Assembly (NCBI GenBank): GCA_001508835.1
Contig: LGFB01000110.1
Location: 1 to 5,070 of the forward strand
Length of the DNA stretch: 5,070 bases
Origin: a bacterium 42_11
GTDB taxonomy: Bacteria > Synergistota > GBS-1
Reading direction: 5' to 3'
The position numbers and the translations under genes are program-made. Shown piece after piece: positions 1 through 4,322 of the stretch (position 1 is its first letter; every line of letters starts with the position of its first letter). The notes beneath the pieces are model-generated. The model had not been told where the DNA came from. It did no database searches and was given only the letters and a program-made list of their open reading frames with translations.

Positions 1-705
1 ACCACATATATCGGTTTTAGGCAAGTCACCATGATAAAGATCGTTTTCAAGACAATGCTTATAACAAGAAAACCTGTCAAAGCCATCGATCTTAAGAGCT
101 CCCACGGGACATTTCTCTATACATAAGCCACAAGTCCCTTCCCTTTTAAACAAACAGGCTTCCTCAGTAAACTTTTCATCGGGATCGAGAATTGCATCGG
201 TAACAAAGGAATTCAGTCTCCCCCCACAACCTTCTTCCGTAATAAGCATGTTATTTATGCCAAAGGTTCCCATTCCTGCTATAAATCCTACATGTCTATG
301 AGACCAATAACTAATAAGCTTCTCCTCATCGAAATTATGAGTAGGTTTAACGGAAATTCCGGTATAACCGTGCTCCTTTAAAAATCCTAACATTTCAAGA
401 GAGAGTTCATAAAGAAAAGCGTTTGTTTCCACGTAAGCTATAGCCCACTCTCTTGAAGAATAATATCCTCTCTGATTACTTTCTATTACATCCTCTGTAA
501 AGGGAAGAAAGAAAACAACAACACTTTTTGCCCCCTCAAAGATCTCCCAAGGCATAAGGTGACTAGGAAAGTTTTCCTTCAACTTTAACCACATAGGATC
601 ACTAACAGATGCAACCTTCAAAATTGGTCTTCTGTATCTTGTTGCACCCTTCCAGCCCTTAACTTTCGCTTCCAATAAATCTTTTAATTTTTGCTTTAAA
701 TTCAA
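1..705 (-). CDS. 4Fe-4S protein related to epoxyqueuosine reductase (partial, C-terminus beyond window edge)
   Basis: The reading frame gives 235 residues from a TTG start at 705-703 to the window edge without a stop. The start is set by a GGGGGG ribosome binding site 8 bases upstream; the frame is closed by a TAA at 723-721 and offers no other start. A Gly-rich segment AGMGTFGINNMLI (about residues 143-155) is followed by a ferredoxin-type cluster motif, C192-x2-C195-x3-C199-P, then C214 and C218. The visible end, DICG, looks like the start of a second cysteine cluster. This matches the general plan of the QueG-like (COG1600-type) family, cytoplasmic iron-sulfur oxidoreductases. I do not see the Asp-x-x-Pro-x-x-Glu-Arg stretch that I associate with true QueG, and the usual GK after the Gly-rich motif is replaced by GIN. 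It is therefore more likely a paralogous 4Fe-4S protein of unknown substrate than the queuosine enzyme. It is transcribed away from the decarboxylase gene. Confidence 0.8.
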   Translation of the reverse strand, partial: MNLKQKLKDLLEAKVKGWKGATRYRRPILKVASVSDPMWLKLKENFPSHLMPWEIFEGAKSVVVFFLPFTEDVIESNQRGYYSSREWAIAYVETNAFLYELSLEMLGFLKEHGYTGISVKPTHNFDEEKLISYWSHRHVGFIAGMGTFGINNMLITEEGCGGRLNSFVTDAILDPDEKFTEEACLFKREGTCGLCIEKCPVGALKIDGFDRFSCYKHCLENDLYHGDLPKTDICG

Positions 706-713
706 GGCATAAT

Positions 714-719
714 CCCCCC
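714..719 (-). promoter_or_regulatory. Ribosome binding site (G-run) that sets a TTG start
   Basis: On the minus strand a run of six G lies 8 bases before the TTG at 705-703. An ATG lies between them at 710-708, but it is in another frame and meets a stop two codons later. TTG is therefore the usable start of the iron-sulfur protein gene. Confidence 0.6.
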
Positions 720-728
720 TTTATGAGG

Positions 729-737
729 ATTATACCA
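729..737 (-). promoter_or_regulatory. Extended -10 promoter element for the leftward iron-sulfur gene
   Basis: On the minus strand this reads TGGTATAAT, a perfect TATAAT with the TGn extension. No good -35 box is visible 16-18 bases upstream, which is common with extended -10 promoters. Transcription would start near position 722, giving a leader of under 20 bases before the TTG start. Inferred from consensus only. Confidence 0.5.
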
Positions 738-746
738 CGCAAGCTA

Positions 747-755
747 TGGTAAAAT
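747..755 (+). promoter_or_regulatory. Extended -10 promoter element for the decarboxylase-agmatinase unit
   Basis: The plus strand reads TGGTAAAAT: one mismatch to TATAAT, with a TGn extension. There is no convincing -35 box. The predicted start near 762 leaves about 16 bases before the TTG at 778, barely room for the GGAGG at 764. The true start may therefore lie a little further upstream or the promoter may be different. Confidence 0.4.
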
Positions 756-763
756 TACTCCTC

Positions 764-768
764 GGAGG
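764..768 (+). promoter_or_regulatory. GGAGG ribosome binding site that fixes a TTG start
   Basis: A perfect GGAGG sits 9 bases upstream of the TTG at 778-780. The same frame is closed by TGA at 772-774, and no ATG or GTG follows until well inside the conserved region. The TTG is therefore the real start of the decarboxylase. Confidence 0.85.
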
Positions 769-777
769 TGGTGAAAG

Positions 778-1242
778 TTGTTAATTGTTCCAAAGAAAGC
801 AACGCTTGTCATAGGAAAAGGCGAAGGAAAAACACATTTAACTGCTTTTGACAATGCCCTATTATCAGCAGGAATAGGTAACTATAATCTTCTCAAAGTC
901 AGCAGTATTCTACCTCCTCATGTAGAAATCACGGAAAGTTTCTCCGTCCCCTTAGGTGCGCTTTTACCAGTAGCATATGGCAGCTTAACAAGCGAGGAAC
1001 CAGGGCAGAAAATTGCAGCAGCAATTGGAATAGGAATTCCCGCCAATCCTGATGAAGTAGGGCTTATAATGGAGTTCAGCGGATATTGTTCTGCAAAAGA
1101 AGCTATGGAAATTGTTGAAGAAATGGTAAGAGAATCTTTCGACATGAGAGGGCAGGCGTTAAAAGAAGTAAGAAGCAAAGCTATCGAACATACGGTTGAA
1201 AAAATTGGCTGCGTGATAGCAGCCACGGTCCTATGGGGGTAA
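778..1242 (+). CDS. pdaD: Pyruvoyl-dependent arginine decarboxylase
   Basis: The 154-residue protein belongs to the PvlArgDC family, which converts arginine to agmatine and CO2 using a pyruvoyl group made from its own chain, not pyridoxal phosphate. The proenzyme is expected to cut itself between Ser42 and Ser43 in the segment GNYNLLKVSSILP, giving a beta chain of 42 residues and an alpha chain of 112 residues capped by pyruvate. Residues D25, N37, I44 and E99 (in IMEFSGYC) fall where, from memory, the Methanocaldococcus jannaschii enzyme has its substrate-binding and catalytic Asp35, Asn47, Ile54 and Glu109, a constant offset of 10. Length is normal for the family, which forms trimers in the cytoplasm. 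The gene starts with TTG and is the first of two; its stop lies 5 bases before (or, with the alternative start, inside) the agmatinase gene. The next gene uses its product, which supports the call. A histidine-decarboxylase relative is unlikely given the match. Confidence 0.95.
   Translation: MLIVPKKATLVIGKGEGKTHLTAFDNALLSAGIGNYNLLKVSSILPPHVEITESFSVPLGALLPVAYGSLTSEEPGQKIAAAIGIGIPANPDEVGLIMEFSGYCSAKEAMEIVEEMVRESFDMRGQALKEVRSKAIEHTVEKIGCVIAATVLWG
1235..1239 (+). promoter_or_regulatory. G-run ribosome binding site favouring ATG 1248 for agmatinase
   Basis: GGGGG followed by TAAAG lies 8 bases before ATG 1248, inside the last codons of the decarboxylase gene. The leftward iron-sulfur gene uses a similar G-run site, which supports such sites working in this genome. 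The earlier ATG at 1233 has nothing comparable in front of it. Confidence 0.55.
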
Positions 1243-1247
1243 AGTTT

Positions 1248-2066
1248 ATGGGAGCTTCTCATAACCTGAGAAGCTCCAAAATCATTTTATGGGGAATACC
1301 CCTTGATGAAACTACAAGTTTTCGAAGGGGCACATATTTAGGACCCGAAAGAATAAGGCAATGTTCCTATGGACTTGAAACTTACTCCCCCGTTTTTGAG
1401 AGAGACTTAAGCGAGGTAAAATTCTTTGATGCAGGCGATATTTCGCTTCCAAGAGGAAAGCTTGAACAAAGCCTTAAAAATATTGAAAAATTTGCATACT
1501 CATTCTTAAAACGAAACTTTAAGCTACTTTCGTTAGGAGGAGAACACCTTATTTCATTACCCCTAATAAAGGCAGCTTCCTCTGTCTTCCCTGAACTAAG
1601 AGTCATACATCTTGACGCTCATGCTGATTTAAGGGGAAAATACCTCGGTAATGAATTATCTCATGCAAGCGTAATGAGAAGAGTCTGTGAATTTTTAAAG
1701 CCATCAAACCTATACCAGTTTGGAATACGATCCGGATTAAAGGAAGAATTTGATTTTGGCAAAAAAAACACACGCTTTTACCCCTTCTCCTTAGAAAAGG
1801 TGGATAAAGTAATAGACGAGCTCTCTCCCAAACCTGTTTATCTATCTATCGACATAGATGTAATAGACCCCGCTTTTGCACCAGGGACGGGAACTCCTGA
1901 ACCCAATGGAATTACGCCTAAAGAACTTTTCAATTTCTTGGAAAAAATAAAATCGCTCAACCTTATAGCAGTAGATGTGGTTGAAGTATCACCTCCTAAC
2001 GACACTTCAGACATAACGTCCCTCTTAGGAGCGAAAATCGTTAGGGAAATACTCTTTCTCCTTTAA
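1248..2066 (+). CDS. speB: Agmatinase (ureohydrolase family)
   Basis: The enzyme hydrolyses agmatine to putrescine and urea with two Mn ions. From the ATG at 1248 it has 272 residues. The arginase/agmatinase metal motifs are all present: GGEH (H100), DAHAD (D123, H125, D127) and SIDID (D202, D204), followed by DPAFAPGTGTPEPNG and VVEVSPPND with Glu246. The first motif has Glu where Escherichia coli SpeB has Asp (GGDHS). The N-terminal LETYSP is typical of the archaeal-like agmatinase group. I chose ATG 1248 because a GGGGG run lies 8 bases upstream and the start then falls 5 bases after the decarboxylase stop. An in-frame ATG at 1233 would add five residues and overlap that gene by 10 bases, but it has no ribosome binding site. 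A perfect hairpin begins directly after the preferred start codon. The 3' end overlaps the convergent amidohydrolase gene by 26 bases. If aminopropylation precedes hydrolysis in this organism, the true substrate could be N1-aminopropylagmatine. Confidence 0.93.
   Translation: MGASHNLRSSKIILWGIPLDETTSFRRGTYLGPERIRQCSYGLETYSPVFERDLSEVKFFDAGDISLPRGKLEQSLKNIEKFAYSFLKRNFKLLSLGGEHLISLPLIKAASSVFPELRVIHLDAHADLRGKYLGNELSHASVMRRVCEFLKPSNLYQFGIRSGLKEEFDFGKKNTRFYPFSLEKVDKVIDELSPKPVYLSIDIDVIDPAFAPGTGTPEPNGITPKELFNFLEKIKSLNLIAVDVVEVSPPNDTSDITSLLGAKIVREILFLL
1251..1277 (+). other. Perfect 11-bp inverted repeat at the start of the agmatinase gene
   Basis: The left arm GGAGCTTCTCA (1251-1261) and the right arm TGAGAAGCTCC (1267-1277) pair perfectly around a 5-base loop, TAACC. 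The stem begins with the base right after ATG 1248, so in mRNA it would sit within the footprint of an initiating ribosome. The following AAAATCATTTT is not a clean T-run, so it does not look like an intrinsic terminator. It is also fully coding (GASHNLRSS). Confidence 0.75.
2041..2066. other. Convergent 26-bp overlap of agmatinase and amidohydrolase 3' ends
   Basis: The agmatinase stop (TAA, 2064-2066) lies inside the amidohydrolase reading frame, and the amidohydrolase stop (TAA on the minus strand, 2043-2041) lies inside the agmatinase frame. There is no intergenic space and I see no GC-rich stem with a T-run on either strand here. Both transcripts probably end inside the opposing gene and would have complementary 3' ends. 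Confidence 0.9.
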
Positions 2067-3495
2067 TATAAGTAGCTTTAACCTCTTTAAGGTCCGGGGA
2101 GACAACTACGAAATCAGCCCAGGTCCCTTCTTTAATGTCTCCCCGTTCCTTTTCCATAAAAACAGCATACGCCCCGTTATAAGTGTAAAGCCTGATAGCC
2201 TCATCAAAATCTAACCTTTCATCCTCGTTAGGCAAGGTCATAGCCGCCCTTATCCCCAAAAGCGGATCCATAGGAGTAACATCGCTATCAGACCCTCCCG
2301 CCAATATTAACCCCATTTTCGTCATTGTTTTTAACGGATTGGTTTTCCTCCATCTTTCCCCCAATCTCGATGCATACATCCCTAGTGGCCCTCCCCATAG
2401 TATCTCAAAGAAGGGTTGGACACTTATAATCAAACCAAGCTCCAAAGCCTTTTCTATTCCGCCAGGCGGAGGAAGCTCAAAATGTTCAATTCTATGCCTG
2501 TGATTATCGCGAGGAAAAGCTTTTAAAAGCTTATCATAACACTTCAAGGTAAGCTCTATAGCTCTATCACCGATTGCATGAACCGCCAATTGTAAATTTG
2601 CATTATGGGCTTTAGAGAAGAAAGCAAAAAGCGCTTCCTCCGTAAAATAAAGTCTGCCCATGTTGGAGGGATCATCTGCATATGGCTCAAGCAAGGCTGC
2701 CGTTCGAGAACCAAAGGATCCATCTATAGTTACGCACCCGCCAATCCTTTTGAAACCATATTCCAAGACCTTATCAACATCGGTAAACTGGGGGAATATA
2801 ACTATCTCTATGGGAAGGCTTTCCTTCATCTCTAAAAGCTTATTAAGAGCCCTGTTACTAAACCACTCCCCGCCCTCAAGAGCGTTCACCAAGGTAATCC
2901 CCTTAGAAATAGCCAATTCCGTAGCTCTTCTAATACCTTCCTCTATCACCTCATCGGGAATCATTTCCCAAAACTTGGCTCTCGCAATTTCGTTGGCCTC
3001 TGCCCTAAGCCAGCCATAACTAACCCCCTCAACATTCTCGTCAAGTTCTAAAATCTCCACAGCTTTACTATTAACGAGACAGGAGTGATGGTCTATCCTC
3101 AAGAGCATCACAGGATTATTAGGAGCGACATCATCTAAGTCTGCTCTTGAAGGAATGGCCTTATCTTGGAAGGAACTTTCATCCCAACCTATACCCCAAA
3201 TCCATTCTCCACGATCCCTTTTTAATACTGCCTCTCTAACTAAGCCCAAAAGCTCATCCTTGCTTTTTACAAACTTCAGGTCCAAAGCCAAGGAGTCCAC
3301 TCCCGTAGCCGTAAAATGAGCATGTGAGTCAACAAAACCAGGGAAAATATAGCTATCTCCCCAGTCTACAATTTCAAAAAATGAACCCTCCTCGAAAGGA
3401 GGGTTCATGCCAATCCACCTTATCCTTTCATCACCTACCACAAAAGCCTTGTACTCTCCCCTTGTAGTCCAAACCCTTCCTTTAAAAAGTTTCAA
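2041..3495 (-). CDS. YtcJ-type metal-dependent amidohydrolase
   Basis: This 484-residue protein belongs to the amidohydrolase superfamily, YtcJ/COG1574 branch (TIM-barrel hydrolases that include N-substituted formamide deformylase). In order I see GFVDSHAH (H58, H60, metal), RIDHHSCLVNSKAV (about 133-146), DGSFGSRTAALLEPY (about 258-272), VHAIGD (H306), RHRIEHFE (H338), ISVQPFF, GGSDSDVTPMDP (D403, catalytic Asp) and a C-terminal GTWADFVVVS that closes the small beta domain. It is a little shorter than most relatives (about 520-550). No signal peptide is visible, so it should be cytoplasmic. The TTG start is set by GGAGG 8 bases upstream. The gene begins 3 bases after the speE stop, so the two are almost certainly co-transcribed. 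Substrate cannot be read from sequence. The operon suggests an amide or acyl derivative of a polyamine or related amine, but that is inference. A terminator-like hairpin lies inside codons 30-38, and its 3' end overlaps speB. Confidence 0.88.
   Translation of the reverse strand: MKLFKGRVWTTRGEYKAFVVGDERIRWIGMNPPFEEGSFFEIVDWGDSYIFPGFVDSHAHFTATGVDSLALDLKFVKSKDELLGLVREAVLKRDRGEWIWGIGWDESSFQDKAIPSRADLDDVAPNNPVMLLRIDHHSCLVNSKAVEILELDENVEGVSYGWLRAEANEIARAKFWEMIPDEVIEEGIRRATELAISKGITLVNALEGGEWFSNRALNKLLEMKESLPIEIVIFPQFTDVDKVLEYGFKRIGGCVTIDGSFGSRTAALLEPYADDPSNMGRLYFTEEALFAFFSKAHNANLQLAVHAIGDRAIELTLKCYDKLLKAFPRDNHRHRIEHFELPPPGGIEKALELGLIISVQPFFEILWGGPLGMYASRLGERWRKTNPLKTMTKMGLILAGGSDSDVTPMDPLLGIRAAMTLPNEDERLDFDEAIRLYTYNGAYAVFMEKERGDIKEGTWADFVVVSPDLKEVKATYIKGERVFP
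3376..3408 (-). terminator. Terminator-like hairpin inside the amidohydrolase coding sequence
   Basis: On the minus strand ATGAACCCTCCT (3408-3397) pairs perfectly over 12 bp with AGGAGGGTTCAT (3392-3381) around the loop TTCG (3396-3393). It is followed at once by five more T (3380-3376), giving a run of six T with the last stem base. This is the layout of a Rho-independent terminator, oriented with the amidohydrolase gene. It lies 88 bases into the gene, within codons 30-40. The stem starts exactly on the Met30 codon. Ribosomes on the message would prevent it from folding, so it would act only when translation fails. It could equally be a coincidence of codon choice. Confidence 0.55.
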
Positions 3496-3498
3496 CGA

Positions 3499-4308
3499 CT
3501 ACACCTCCTCATAAAGAGTAAAGTTTAGAACTGCCCTATGAAGATGAGGAGAGTAAATTTTAGTTTCCACCGCCGTATCTTTTCTAAAATTCATTGGGTC
3601 AACTCTCTTGGAACCCATGGAAAATGTCCATAAACCTCCAGGATATGTAGGGACTACCGTCCAATATAGGGTATGATACTTAAAGAGTTCAGAAAGATAT
3701 CCTTGAACTCTTCTTATCACATTTCCCATGATATATGGGTTTTCCGTCTGAGAACAGCAGACGCCATCCTCTCCAAGGATGCAGGAAACCGAGAGGAAAA
3801 AGTCTCTACTAAATAGTAGTTCAGCAAAGTCGTAAGGATCCGTTGAGTCAACCAAAGCTACATCGAATTTTTCTTTCGTTTCCTTGACATATTTAACCCC
3901 ATCTTCGTATAGAATCTCAAGACGAGGATCTTCTAAAGCACAAGATATCTTGGGGAAAAACTCCTTACAAATTTCAACTACCCTTTTATCTATCTCAACC
4001 ATGGTTACCTTCTCAACACCAGGGTGCTTTAAAACTTCCCTTGCCGTTCCTCCATCCCCTCCTCCTATGATTAAAACCCTCTTAGGAGAAGGATGCGTGA
4101 ACATGGGGACATGTACAAGCATTTCATGATAGAAAACTTCATCCTTTTCTGTGACCTGAATCGCACCATTCAATACCAGTGCCTTGCCATAGCTTTCTGT
4201 TAAAACCACAGCTATTTCCTGAAAATCGCTTTTTTCATAATGTAGAACTTGTAAGACCTTAACATCACAAGCTTGGCCCTCCACCTTGTCATGTAGCCAC
4301 AATTCCAT
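3499..4308 (-). CDS. speE: Spermidine synthase (polyamine aminopropyltransferase)
   Basis: The enzyme moves the aminopropyl group of decarboxylated S-adenosylmethionine to putrescine, giving spermidine and methylthioadenosine, in the cytoplasm. Of 269 residues (normal length), the N-terminal beta domain carries LNGAIQVTEKDEVFYHEML (about 46-64). The Rossmann-like domain has IGGGDGGTAREVLKH (81-95), VEID with E105, YEDGVKY with D136, and VDSTDP with D154 and D157, the catalytic pair of the family. A TYPGGLWTFSMGSK segment (221-234) closes the fold. After VDSTDP most relatives have a Gly-Pro-Ala stretch; here it is YDFAE, which may alter the gatekeeping loop over the amine pocket. Start ATG 4308 is preceded by GGGGTGG and AAAGGA. 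It lies 14 bases after the DUF763 stop and 3 bases before the amidohydrolase start, within one operon. Agmatine or cadaverine as the acceptor cannot be excluded from sequence. Confidence 0.95.
   Translation of the reverse strand: MELWLHDKVEGQACDVKVLQVLHYEKSDFQEIAVVLTESYGKALVLNGAIQVTEKDEVFYHEMLVHVPMFTHPSPKRVLIIGGGDGGTAREVLKHPGVEKVTMVEIDKRVVEICKEFFPKISCALEDPRLEILYEDGVKYVKETKEKFDVALVDSTDPYDFAELLFSRDFFLSVSCILGEDGVCCSQTENPYIMGNVIRRVQGYLSELFKYHTLYWTVVPTYPGGLWTFSMGSKRVDPMNFRKDTAVETKIYSPHLHRAVLNFTLYEEV
3504..3508 (-). promoter_or_regulatory. GGAGG ribosome binding site setting the TTG start of the amidohydrolase
   Basis: On the minus strand GGAGG lies 8 bases upstream of the TTG at 3495-3493, inside the last codons of speE. 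No ATG fits at this distance. The 5' arm of the hairpin at 3376-3408 (CCTCCT) is complementary to this site, so the two could pair in the mRNA. Confidence 0.8.
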
Positions 4309-4322
4309 ATCCTTTCCACCCC

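Noticed and set aside
918..1262. Open frame on the minus strand opposite the arginine decarboxylase
   Set aside because: It lies antisense to a clearly conserved enzyme, has no recognisable family and no supporting ribosome binding site; it is a shadow of the real gene.
1382..1606. Minus-strand open frame opposite agmatinase
   Set aside because: Antisense to conserved agmatinase coding sequence; no recognisable product.
2096..2144. GGGGAGAC and GTCTCCCC inverted repeat near the 3' end of the amidohydrolase gene
   Set aside because: Only 8 bp with a loop of more than 30 bases and no T-run; likely chance, and not a convincing terminator for the overlapping genes.
2605..3019. Two overlapping plus-strand open frames (2605-2835 and 2660-3019) inside the amidohydrolase gene
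   Set aside because: Antisense to conserved coding sequence, low-complexity translations with no known motif.
3746..3781. Two small stems in speE (CGTCTG/CAGACG and CATCCT/AGGATG)
   Set aside because: Six-bp stems with no T-run and no relation to a gene boundary; expected by chance in coding DNA.
3884..4129. Plus-strand open frame opposite speE
   Set aside because: Opposite the S-adenosylmethionine-binding core of spermidine synthase; no motif or independent support.
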